DNA of 23,636 nucleotides from assembly GCA_013812995.1 (NCBI GenBank), contig JACCSL010000540.1, forward strand, positions 1-23,636, given 5' to 3'. A program made the position numbers and the translations under genes. This document shows positions 16,425-23,636 of this stretch, in pieces (position 1 is the first letter of the stretch; every line of letters begins with the position of its first letter). The stretch is from Ardenticatenales bacterium. Its GTDB lineage: Bacteria; Chloroflexota; Anaerolineae; Ardenticatenales; Ardenticatenaceae. The notes under the pieces were generated by a model. It was given only the letters and a program-made list of their open reading frames with translations, made no database searches and was not told the origin of the DNA.

Positions 16425-16430
16425 CCAAGC

Positions 16431-17780
16431 GTGACTATACTTCCCCCTCCCTCGCTCCTGACCTATTGCCTTCGTTGGGCGATGCTGGGTGCCCTGCTTC
16501 TCCTGGGTGGGTGCGCCGCGCCCGACCCTGAGCCGGCTACGATGAGCGTCGCGGTACGGGTAACGGCCACGCTGGCCCCAACCTTCACTCCCCCCGCCAC
16601 GGCAACGCCGCCGCCAACAGCCACACTCTATCCCACCTATACCCCCTACCCCACCTACACCCCGCCCGCCACCGCGACTGCAACGCCGATTGCGGTTGTT
16701 CCCGTGACCAGCGCCGATTGGCCCACGACGATTGGGCGCGCGGCGGATGCGCTGGGCGGCAATGTCGATGCCCTGTACCAGGAACTGGCGCGGCTGGGTG
16801 CGATCAGCGCCGGGAGTGGCGCGGTGCGCATGGTGGATCTGACGAACGATGGCAAGGAAGAACTCCTGGTCTGGTACCTGGACCCAGGCAACCCGAACGC
16901 CAACACGAGAGGCAATGTGCTTCTGCTCACGAATTTCGGCAACGCCTGGCGACCCATCTTTGATGCCACCTTCGGCACGGCAGGCTCGGAGGGGGCGCGA
17001 CTGCTGGAGGCGCGCGATCTCAACAATGACCGACAGAACGAGATCGCCTATGCCCTGACAAGCTGCGGGGTGAATGGCTGTTCGACCAGTGTACGCGTGG
17101 GTCTCTGGAGTGGAACCTCGTTCCGTCCGCTGACCGTCTCCGAGATTCGCTTTCCCTCGTTGCGCGAGGCCATCTTCACGGATCCCGACGGGGATGGGCG
17201 CTTTGATATGGCTCTGACCGGGGGGCCACTGGAGAGCCCTGGTGCGGGGCCGCAGCGCGAGCGCACCGATATCTATCGCTGGACACCCGAGGGCTATGTG
17301 CTGAACGAAACGCTCTATGCTGCGACCGATTGGCTCCCGCTCATCGTCTGGGAAGCCAACGAGGCACTGGAATCGGGGGACACGGATGGGGCTGTTGGGC
17401 TCTATGGTCGCGCGCTCACGGACGCCTCCTTGCGGCCCTGGGCGCAGGGCAGCGGCGATCTTGGCCGGGGCGAGGCGGAGCGGGCACTGCTGCGCGCCTT
17501 TAGCCAGTTGCGGCTGCTTGCCATCCACGCCTCGCAGGGCAACCGGACGGCATCCCAACAGAGCCTGGAGCAACTCCGAGCCACTTATCCGGACAGTCCC
17601 TTTCGGCAGGCAGCGGAGCTATTCATGCAGCAGTGGCGCGCCAATGCGGGGGTCCGAGCGAGCTGTCGCGCTGTCAACGAGTATGCAGCCATCAATACAC
17701 CGGGCATGATAGAGCCCCTCAACAACTTCGGCTTTACCGGACCTCAGTTCTCCCCGCGTGACCTCTGCCCTTTCGAATAA
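16431..17780 (+). CDS. Lipoprotein with Thr/Pro linker and FG-GAP-like calcium-loop motifs
   Basis: 449 residues starting with GTG 16431; an AGGAGG lies 12 nt upstream, inside the end of the preceding gene. The signal peptide ends in the lipobox LGGC with Cys28. Residues 44-92 are Thr/Pro/Ala-rich with an imperfect repeat (YPTYTPYPTYTPP), a wall-spanning spacer. The globular part has three DxNxDG-like acidic loops, DLTNDGKEE (136-144), DLNNDRQNE (196-204) and DPDGDGRFD (251-259), spaced as in FG-GAP/VCBS propeller blades that bind calcium. Residues about 310-420 are helical and could be TPR-like (ANEALESGDTDGAVGLYGRA). The protein is probably tethered outside the membrane for binding, with no catalytic motif seen. 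It is likely co-transcribed with the deacetylase. Confidence 0.85.
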   Translation: MTILPPPSLLTYCLRWAMLGALLLLGGCAAPDPEPATMSVAVRVTATLAPTFTPPATATPPPTATLYPTYTPYPTYTPPATATATPIAVVPVTSADWPTTIGRAADALGGNVDALYQELARLGAISAGSGAVRMVDLTNDGKEELLVWYLDPGNPNANTRGNVLLLTNFGNAWRPIFDATFGTAGSEGARLLEARDLNNDRQNEIAYALTSCGVNGCSTSVRVGLWSGTSFRPLTVSEIRFPSLREAIFTDPDGDGRFDMALTGGPLESPGAGPQRERTDIYRWTPEGYVLNETLYAATDWLPLIVWEANEALESGDTDGAVGLYGRALTDASLRPWAQGSGDLGRGEAERALLRAFSQLRLLAIHASQGNRTASQQSLEQLRATYPDSPFRQAAELFMQQWRANAGVRASCRAVNEYAAINTPGMIEPLNNFGFTGPQFSPRDLCPFE

Positions 17781-17782
17781 GA

Positions 17783-17813
17783 AAAGAGCCACCCGTGTGC
17801 CGGGCGGCTCTTT
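17783..17813. terminator. Bidirectional terminator between the lipoprotein gene and nuoN
   Basis: Arms 17783-17795 and 17801-17813 with one A/C mismatch and a 5-nt loop. The base of the stem is AAAGAGCC/GGCTCTTT. It lies between convergent genes, 2 bp after the lipoprotein stop and 20 bp from the nuoN stop. Confidence 0.88.
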
Positions 17814-17833
17814 GAATAACAACCATTCTGGGG

Positions 17834-19339
17834 CTAGAAAGGCAACTGGCCGAAAAGCTGAGTTACCAGGTTGGTTGGCTCCCCGATCAGGTTCAGGAAG
17901 GGCGTGGGGTACAGGTTCATGAGCAGCGTTCCCACGAGGGTGATGACCAGAACCGCCTGAAGCGGGAAGGCGAAGCGGAGCGGCCTATCTTCTTCGTCAC
18001 CCTGGAAGAACATGACACGAACCACGTTCAGGTAGTAGTAGGCGCTGATGACACTGGTCAGCATACCCACAACAGCGAGGAAGTATAGCTCTGCGTTGAT
18101 GACCGCGCCGAAGACCAGGAATTTGCCCAGGAAGCCTGCTGTGGGCGGAATGCCCAGGAGACTCAGGAAAAAGATCACCATCGCCATCGCATGGAAGGGG
18201 GAGCGCCGAATCAGCCCCCGGTAATCATCGATGGTCGTTGAGCCTGTTGCCTGCTCGAAGCCAATCACGGAAACGAAGAGGCCGATGTTGGTGAACAGAT
18301 AGGCCAGGAGGTAGACCAGAACGGCGCGAATACCGAAGTTATCCGCCGGGTTATTCGCCACTAGCCCCATCAAAATGTACCCGGCCTGGGCAATGGAAGA
18401 GTACGCGAGCAGGCGCTTCATATCGGTCTGCGCCAGCGCGGTCAGGTTCCCCACCACCATCGTGAGGATGGCAACCGCACTCAGCATCGCCTGCCAAGAC
18501 TCGGTTTGTGCACCCAGCGCGCCGGTGAGCACGCGGATCATGATCGCAAACCCTGCCGCCTTGGGTCCAACGGAGAGGAAGGTGGTGACGGGGGTTGGCG
18601 CGCCCTCGTAGGCATCGGGCGACCACTGGTGGAAGGGAACAAGCGCCACCTTGAAGCCGAAGCCCACCATCATCAGCACCGCTGCCGTGATACCAAGATT
18701 GAAGATGCCCACGATTTCGGTGCGGGGGTTGGCGAAGACTGCTGCGATTTCAGCGATGTTCGTGCTGCCCGTCGCTCCATAGAGTAGACTCATTCCGTAG
18801 AGCATGACCGCCGAGGAGATCGCCCCGTAGAGCAGATACTTCATCGCGGCCTCGTTGGAGCGCACATCGTCGCGCAGCCAGCCCACCATGATATAGCTCG
18901 TCAGCGAGAGGAACTCGAAGGCGAGATAGATCATAATCAGGTTGTTGGCCGCGCTCGCCAGAATCACCGAGAGCGTGATGAAGAGCAACAGGGAGTAAAA
19001 CTCCCCGGTCTGCTCCGTGCGTCCCTTGATGTAGACCGTCGTCAGCGCTAGGACCAACAGGCTGGAGGTCAGGACGAAGACCCGGAAGAAAATGGTCAGA
19101 TTGTCCAGAGCGAACATGCCGTAGATCGTGCCGGGGGTTATGCCCATGCCGGGAATGAAGGGGACGAAAGACCAGATCAACGCCCCTACCATGAAAAGCC
19201 CCGTGAGTCCCGGCAGCAGCGGGTGATCGTCATCCGCCAGCCACATATCGACGAGCAGCACCACCAGCCCCCCCAGCATCAGCAGCAGCTCGGGGCCGAT
19301 GGCAAGGCTCCGTTGTAACCAATCGACGTTCGTATTCAT
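17834..19339 (-). CDS. nuoN: NADH-quinone oxidoreductase subunit N
   Basis: 501-residue polytopic antiporter-like subunit of complex I, at the end of the membrane arm nearest the quinone site among the three pumping subunits. Typical signatures are YLAFEFLSLTSYIMVGW with the key Glu, FGFKVALVPFHQWSPDAYEG with the central Lys and His, PKAAGFAIMIRV, and KRLLAYSSIAQAGYILMG. The start at ATG 19339 has GAGGAT upstream, overlapping the nuoM stop, so translation is probably coupled. It is the last gene of the operon and is followed by a hairpin terminator. Confidence 0.95.
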   Translation of the reverse strand: MNTNVDWLQRSLAIGPELLLMLGGLVVLLVDMWLADDDHPLLPGLTGLFMVGALIWSFVPFIPGMGITPGTIYGMFALDNLTIFFRVFVLTSSLLVLALTTVYIKGRTEQTGEFYSLLLFITLSVILASAANNLIMIYLAFEFLSLTSYIMVGWLRDDVRSNEAAMKYLLYGAISSAVMLYGMSLLYGATGSTNIAEIAAVFANPRTEIVGIFNLGITAAVLMMVGFGFKVALVPFHQWSPDAYEGAPTPVTTFLSVGPKAAGFAIMIRVLTGALGAQTESWQAMLSAVAILTMVVGNLTALAQTDMKRLLAYSSIAQAGYILMGLVANNPADNFGIRAVLVYLLAYLFTNIGLFVSVIGFEQATGSTTIDDYRGLIRRSPFHAMAMVIFFLSLLGIPPTAGFLGKFLVFGAVINAELYFLAVVGMLTSVISAYYYLNVVRVMFFQGDEEDRPLRFAFPLQAVLVITLVGTLLMNLYPTPFLNLIGEPTNLVTQLFGQLPF

Positions 19340-19349
19340 GGATTTATCC

Positions 19350-20930
19350 TCAACTCATCATGCCCAGAATCTTGACGACACCCTGGTTGATCAGGTTCAA
19401 GATAGGGGCAGGATAGAGGCCGAAGAAGATGAAGAGCACCACCAGTGGCACCACCGAGATCATCTCCCAGGCGTGCATGTCGGGCAGGTTGGCCCATTTC
19501 TCATTCAGCGTGCCCAGGAAGAGCCCCTGAATAACCTTCCAGAGGAAGAGCGCCGCTGTGAAGACGATACCGAGCAGCGCAATGCCCGTGAGGATTGCCA
19601 GGATCGGTTGCGCCTGAAGACCCACCCCGAACGCGCCCCGGAAGACCATGAACTCGCTCACGAAGCCCGCCAGCCCTGGCAGACCGAGCGAGGCGAAGGT
19701 TGTGATTGCCATGAAGCCATAGAAAATCGGCAGCACCGCGCCCAACCCGCCAAACTGCTTGATGTCGCGCGTGTGCGCCCGCTCATAGATGACGCCAACG
19801 AGGAGGAAGAGTGCGCCCGTGATGAGACCGTGGGCGATGAACTGGAACACCGCCCCGTTCAGCGCGATGGCGCGGCTCTCCATCAACTCCGGGCCACGGT
19901 CCAGGGTAGACGCAGCAGCGGCAATGCCCAGCATACAGTAGCCCATGTGGTTGACTGAGGTGTAGGCAATGAGTTTCTTAAGGTCCCACTGTGCCATCGC
20001 GACCAGTGCGCCATAGACAATGGAGATCACGGCCAGGACGGCGATGGGGATCCAATAGGCATTGAAGGTATCCGGGAAGAGCGGCATCAGGATGCGGATC
20101 ATCCCGTATCCACCGAGCTTCAGCAGGATACCCGCCAGAATGACGGAGCCCGCTGTAGGTGCCTCGACGTGCGCGTCGGGCAGCCAGGTGTGAAAGGGGA
20201 AGAGCGGCACCTTGATGGCGAAGGCGATGAAGATAGCCCAGAAGGCCAGGCTCTTGACGAGGAAATTCCCATTTGCCCCGAACACCTCCGAATTCTGCAT
20301 CAGGCCCGGTAGTGTCACGAGGTTGAAGGAGCCGGTACCCCAGTAAATCCCCAGGATAGCCAGCAGCATCAGCACCGACCCCGTCAGCGTGTAGAGGAAG
20401 AACTTGATCGCCGCGTATTCCCGGCGCGCACCCCCCCAGATACCGATAAGGAAGTACATCGGAACCAGACCGATTTCCCAGAAGATGTAGAAGAGGAAGT
20501 AGTCCAGAGCAATGAAGACACCGAACATGCCCACCGCGAGCAGCAGGAAGAGGAAAAAGTATTCCTTGACGCGATAGTTAATGACCCGTGTGCTGTAGAA
20601 GATCGAAATCCAGGTCAGAAACCCGGTCAGTACGACCAGGGGCAGGCTCAAGCCGTCGATAGCCACCCGGTAATCAACATTTAGCACCGGAATCCACTCG
20701 GCTACCTCTCCCAGTTGGTAAGCGGGATTGTTGGGATCGTACCCAGCGAAGAGCCAGATAAAAATAGTCCCCAGAAAGATAGCAAAGCTGGCGACATTGG
20801 CCCACATCTTGACGGCATTGTCATTCCCCGACGGGATGAAGAGTGTGACGATGGCAGACACCAGCGGAGCAATGACACAAACAATGCTCAGCCAGGGAAT
20901 ACCCTGGGGGGAAGGAATAAAGGTTTCCAT
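19350..20930 (-). CDS. nuoM: NADH-quinone oxidoreductase subunit M
   Basis: 526-residue polytopic proton-pumping subunit of complex I. Signatures are FWEIGLVPMYFLIGIWGG with the conserved Glu, AFAIKVPLFPFHTWLPDAHV with the conserved Lys and His, ILLKLGGYGMIRI, KLIAYTSVNHMGYCMLG, and HGLITGALFLLVGVIYERA. The length is usual for the family. ATG 20930 has an AGGAG 11 nt upstream. It lies 25 bp after nuoL and 10 bp before nuoN, as in a standard nuo operon. Confidence 0.96.
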   Translation of the reverse strand: METFIPSPQGIPWLSIVCVIAPLVSAIVTLFIPSGNDNAVKMWANVASFAIFLGTIFIWLFAGYDPNNPAYQLGEVAEWIPVLNVDYRVAIDGLSLPLVVLTGFLTWISIFYSTRVINYRVKEYFFLFLLLAVGMFGVFIALDYFLFYIFWEIGLVPMYFLIGIWGGARREYAAIKFFLYTLTGSVLMLLAILGIYWGTGSFNLVTLPGLMQNSEVFGANGNFLVKSLAFWAIFIAFAIKVPLFPFHTWLPDAHVEAPTAGSVILAGILLKLGGYGMIRILMPLFPDTFNAYWIPIAVLAVISIVYGALVAMAQWDLKKLIAYTSVNHMGYCMLGIAAAASTLDRGPELMESRAIALNGAVFQFIAHGLITGALFLLVGVIYERAHTRDIKQFGGLGAVLPIFYGFMAITTFASLGLPGLAGFVSEFMVFRGAFGVGLQAQPILAILTGIALLGIVFTAALFLWKVIQGLFLGTLNEKWANLPDMHAWEMISVVPLVVLFIFFGLYPAPILNLINQGVVKILGMMS

Positions 20931-20955
20931 AGAAGTCGGTTCTCCTAACGTAGCT

Positions 20956-23172
20956 CTACCGGAAGAAGAGACCCGCCAGGAAGAGCAGGCCCCCCAGGAG
21001 GATCACGAGATAGTTCTGGATGCGGCCCGTCTGGAGCCGCTTGAGCCCCTCGCTCGATTCGTTCGCAATGATACCGACGAGGTTCACGGTGCCATCCACG
21101 AGGTTGCGGTCTACCCACGCACTGGCCTGACCCCAATTGCGGCCAAGCTTGCCTACATTGTTCACCATCGGGTCAATGAGCCAGGAACCGTCTACCTTGT
21201 ACAGGAATTGCGAGAAGGCCACCGCCGGGCGAATCACGAGGAACTGGTAAATCTCATCCATGTACCACTTGCGCTCCATCGCGGTCCAGAGGGGACCCAG
21301 CGCCTTCAATGGTTCGCTGGCGCGTCCTCTGTAAGCAAAGATGCCAAGGGCCATGAAGCCCACTCCGGCCACACTGATAAGCGCCAAGCGCCAGTCGAAG
21401 GGGAGGCCATGATAGGCTTCCTCGTTGGCGGCAAGGTGTACATTTTCCAGCATGTGCCCCAGGTAATGACCTGGGATGCCCGGAATCGTGATTCCCTCGG
21501 GAATGTTCGCAAAGCCCGCCAGGATGGCAAAGATAGAGAGCACGATCAGCGGAATCGTCATTGCAGGCGGCGACTCGTGGGCATGCTTTGCTTCCTCGGT
21601 GCGCTCTGCGCCAAAAAAGGTCAGCCCGAGCTGACGACCCGTGTAGAAAGCCGTCAGGAAGGCGGTGAGCGTCAGCAGGACGAAAACGATCAGGGGCACA
21701 AGACCGCCCATCATCTCCCCTTTCTGCCACAGATGGAATGCTTCGCCCAGGATTTCATCCTTGGACCAGAAACCAGCCGTGATAAAGGGGAATCCCGCGA
21801 GGGCAGCGCCGCCAATCATGAACGTCCAGAAGGTGATAGGCATGTGTTTCTGGAGCCCGCCCATGTTCCACATATTCTGCGGGTCGATGTGACCATGATG
21901 GTCATCGGCATGGGCATGCTGTTTCGGCTCGGCGGCGACGCCATGCTCCGCGTGGACCTTGTGCTCGTCATGCTCCCCATGCCCATGAAGGTGGTGAACG
22001 CCATGTTCCATCCCGTGTATGACCGAGCCGGAGGCCATGAAGAGCAGGGCTTTGAAGAAAGCGTGCGTCAGCATATGGAAGACGCCCGCCACCAGTCCAC
22101 CAAGCCCCAGGGCCGCAATCATGTAGCCCAATTGGGAAATAGTCGAGTAGGCGAGCACACCCTTCACGTCATTCTGCGCGACGGCAATGGTGCTCGCATA
22201 GAAGGCGGTAAAAGCCCCGATGAGAGCCACCACCATGAGATGATCTGAGCCGCCATGCAACGGTTCAAAGAGCGGCAACATGCGCGCGACCAGGAAAACC
22301 CCTGCCGCCACCATCGTTGCGGCATGGATCATTGCGGAGACGGGCGTCGGGCCTGCCATCGCGTCCGGCAGCCAGACGTGCAGCGGGAACTGCGCCGACT
22401 TGCCCACGGCCCCGCCGAAGATCAGCAGGGCAATCATCGGCAGCACCGGCACGGCAAAGAGCCCCGCGATGCCGAAGCTGGCCTCCTTCATCGCCTCAAT
22501 GTTCTCGTGGGTCAGCGCCTCGTGAATATTAAGCGTGCCCACCTGCGCGTACAGCAGCATCAGCCCGGCGAAGAAGAGCACATCACCCACACGCGTCGTG
22601 AGGAAGGCTTTCAGCGCAGAGAGGCGCGGCGAGAGCCGCCCGAACTCATCGCCCTTCTCGAACCAGAAGCCGATGAGCAGGTAGGAGCAGAGCCCCATGA
22701 TCTCCCAGGCGATGAAGAAGAGCAGCATGTTGCCCGAGATTGCCAGGGTGAGCATTCCCGCCGCGAAGAGCGAGACATAGGCGAAGAAGCGCGAGTAGCG
22801 CGGCTCCACGTTGGGCGTGCCCAGGTTGTGGTAGCCCGTGCTGTAGATGAAGATCATCGTGACCACGAAGGGCACCATGAAAAGCATTGCCAGGGCCAGG
22901 CCATCGATCAGCAGGGACATCTGGAACACGGTGGTCCCGGTTGGTAACCAGTCAATCGCGGGGCTGTAGGGGTGCCTGGCTTCCATCTCGTGAAGCAGAA
23001 ATTTCTGGTCCACGAAGAAGATAGCCCAGGAGAGTCCCCAGGAGAACACCATCATCAGGATGGCCAGCCCAGAACTGAGCATTTTGTTGTGTTTTATAGG
23101 CGTCAGAATAATCGTCGCGAACGCTAGTAAGGGAAAGAGTGGAATCAGCCACGCAAGCTGTGCATATTGCAT
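20956..23172 (-). CDS. nuoL: NADH-quinone oxidoreductase subunit L with a His-rich loop
   Basis: 738-residue distal pumping subunit of complex I, longer than the 613 of Escherichia coli NuoL. Key elements are IAWEIMGLCSYLLIGFW (Glu157), GKSAQFPLHVWLPDAMAG (Lys258), SAMIHAATMV (His283) and THAFFKALLFMASG (Lys374), all in the expected places. The extra length includes a loop at residues 386-428 with 15 histidines in 43 residues, placed where most NuoL have a short loop before the conserved MGGL. A C-terminal region includes the lateral helix and a last span (LVILLGGLLFLAGLFF). The start at ATG 23172 has GAGG upstream. It lies 31 bp after nuoK. Confidence 0.96.
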   Translation of the reverse strand: MQYAQLAWLIPLFPLLAFATIILTPIKHNKMLSSGLAILMMVFSWGLSWAIFFVDQKFLLHEMEARHPYSPAIDWLPTGTTVFQMSLLIDGLALAMLFMVPFVVTMIFIYSTGYHNLGTPNVEPRYSRFFAYVSLFAAGMLTLAISGNMLLFFIAWEIMGLCSYLLIGFWFEKGDEFGRLSPRLSALKAFLTTRVGDVLFFAGLMLLYAQVGTLNIHEALTHENIEAMKEASFGIAGLFAVPVLPMIALLIFGGAVGKSAQFPLHVWLPDAMAGPTPVSAMIHAATMVAAGVFLVARMLPLFEPLHGGSDHLMVVALIGAFTAFYASTIAVAQNDVKGVLAYSTISQLGYMIAALGLGGLVAGVFHMLTHAFFKALLFMASGSVIHGMEHGVHHLHGHGEHDEHKVHAEHGVAAEPKQHAHADDHHGHIDPQNMWNMGGLQKHMPITFWTFMIGGAALAGFPFITAGFWSKDEILGEAFHLWQKGEMMGGLVPLIVFVLLTLTAFLTAFYTGRQLGLTFFGAERTEEAKHAHESPPAMTIPLIVLSIFAILAGFANIPEGITIPGIPGHYLGHMLENVHLAANEEAYHGLPFDWRLALISVAGVGFMALGIFAYRGRASEPLKALGPLWTAMERKWYMDEIYQFLVIRPAVAFSQFLYKVDGSWLIDPMVNNVGKLGRNWGQASAWVDRNLVDGTVNLVGIIANESSEGLKRLQTGRIQNYLVILLGGLLFLAGLFFR

Positions 23173-23203
23173 AAGGACCTCGTTGATCCGTCCCGTTGTC
23201 CTG

Positions 23204-23518
23204 CTACCACTTCAGCAGGTCGATTTCCTCGACATTGATCGTGTCGCGGGTGCGGTACAGCGCCAGCACCAGCGCGAGCGCCACGGCAGCCTCGGCCGCC
23301 GCAACGGTGATGGAGAAGATGGCAAACATCAGCCCCTCCAACCCTTGCGGCTCAACGTAGCGCCAGAACGCCACCAGATTGATATTCACTGCATTGAGCA
23401 TCAACTCGATACCCATCAAAATCGCCACGGCATTGCGGCGGGAGAAGGCCCCAAACGCGCCGATGGCGAAGAGAACGGCGGCCAGCATCAGATACCATTC
23501 CAGGGGAATACTCGACAT
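23204..23518 (-). CDS. nuoK: NADH-quinone oxidoreductase subunit K
   Basis: 104-residue, three-span subunit of complex I. Conserved glutamates in proton transfer are present in ILMGIELMLNAVNINLV and TVAAAEAAVALALV. The length is normal. ATG 23518 has an AGAGGAA upstream. It lies 41 bp after the nuoJ stop, in the usual J-K-L order. Confidence 0.96.
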   Translation of the reverse strand: MSSIPLEWYLMLAAVLFAIGAFGAFSRRNAVAILMGIELMLNAVNINLVAFWRYVEPQGLEGLMFAIFSITVAAAEAAVALALVLALYRTRDTINVEEIDLLKW

Positions 23519-23559
23519 AGAACTTTCCTCTCGGACCGCGAATTTTTTTAGGGAAACGG

Positions 23560-23636
23560 TTATGTCTTTTCTTCGCGGGCAATCACGATGGCCCCCACCA
23601 GCGCCACCAGCAGCAGCACCGATGCCACCTCAAAGG
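23560..23636 (-). CDS. nuoJ: NADH-quinone oxidoreductase subunit J, C-terminal fragment
   Basis: Only the last 24 residues are in the window, ending in TAA at 23560-23562. The segment FEVASVLLLVALVGAIV followed by a basic-acidic tail (IAREEKT) is the typical last membrane span of NuoJ. The position before nuoK supports the call. The gene continues past the right edge. Confidence 0.9.
   Translation of the reverse strand, partial: FEVASVLLLVALVGAIVIAREEKT

Noticed and set aside
15819..17573. 584-codon minus-strand frame opposite the deacetylase and lipoprotein genes
   Set aside because: Antisense shadow. The plus-strand genes have a Shine-Dalgarno, signal peptide and zinc motifs, while this one has none.
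20728..22248. 506-codon plus-strand frame opposite nuoM and nuoL
   Set aside because: It is complementary to conserved complex I genes and its translation is polar and featureless.

Overview
The window is about 23.6 kb of GC-rich, gene-dense bacterial chromosome with no tRNA, rRNA, insertion sequence, phage gene or CRISPR array that I can see. The best guess is a member of Chloroflexota (Anaerolineae, Ardenticatenia or Caldilineae-like). This rests on lipoproteins with long Thr/Pro-rich linkers after the lipobox, a heptanucleotide tandem repeat of the AAAAGGC type, single-pass membrane proteins of unknown function, and a NuoJKLMN block with a His-rich NuoL loop. This placement is an inference, not a measurement.

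Left end (1-5223): a truncated minus-strand lipoprotein gene diverges from a plus-strand cell-surface glycan cluster. The cluster holds a GT4 glycosyltransferase fused to a WecG/TagA/CpsF glycosyltransferase, a heptose-phosphate kinase (HldA/RfaE1 type), a heptose-1-phosphate nucleotidyltransferase (HldC/RfaE2 type) and a MurJ lipid flippase. The first four genes are joined by overlapping stops and starts, so they are probably one transcript. A bidirectional hairpin closes the cluster.

Middle (5308-11823): all genes are on the minus strand. They are a membrane-anchored LysM/M23 peptidase with its own promoter, and transcription terminator Rho with a strong promoter and a long C-rich, G-poor leader that looks like a Rho-utilisation site. 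Upstream of these is a compact three-gene unit. It encodes a metallo-beta-lactamase-fold hydrolase with an extra C-terminal subtilisin-propeptide (I9)-like domain, a signal-less subtilisin-family protease, and a sirtuin. The three genes are 8-9 bp apart, with Shine-Dalgarno sequences overlapping the preceding stops. This is the most unusual unit in the window.

Plus-strand block (11913-17780): two tandem paralogous membrane proteins that both begin MLEWK and resemble degenerate peptidase-MA-type proteins (the second carries a propeller-like tail), a LmbE/PIG-L zinc deacetylase, and a lipoprotein with Thr/Pro linker and FG-GAP-like calcium-loop motifs. A bidirectional terminator follows.

Right end (17834-23636): the distal part of a complex I operon on the minus strand, nuoJ (partial), nuoK, nuoL, nuoM and nuoN. 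These are the membrane-arm proton-pumping subunits.
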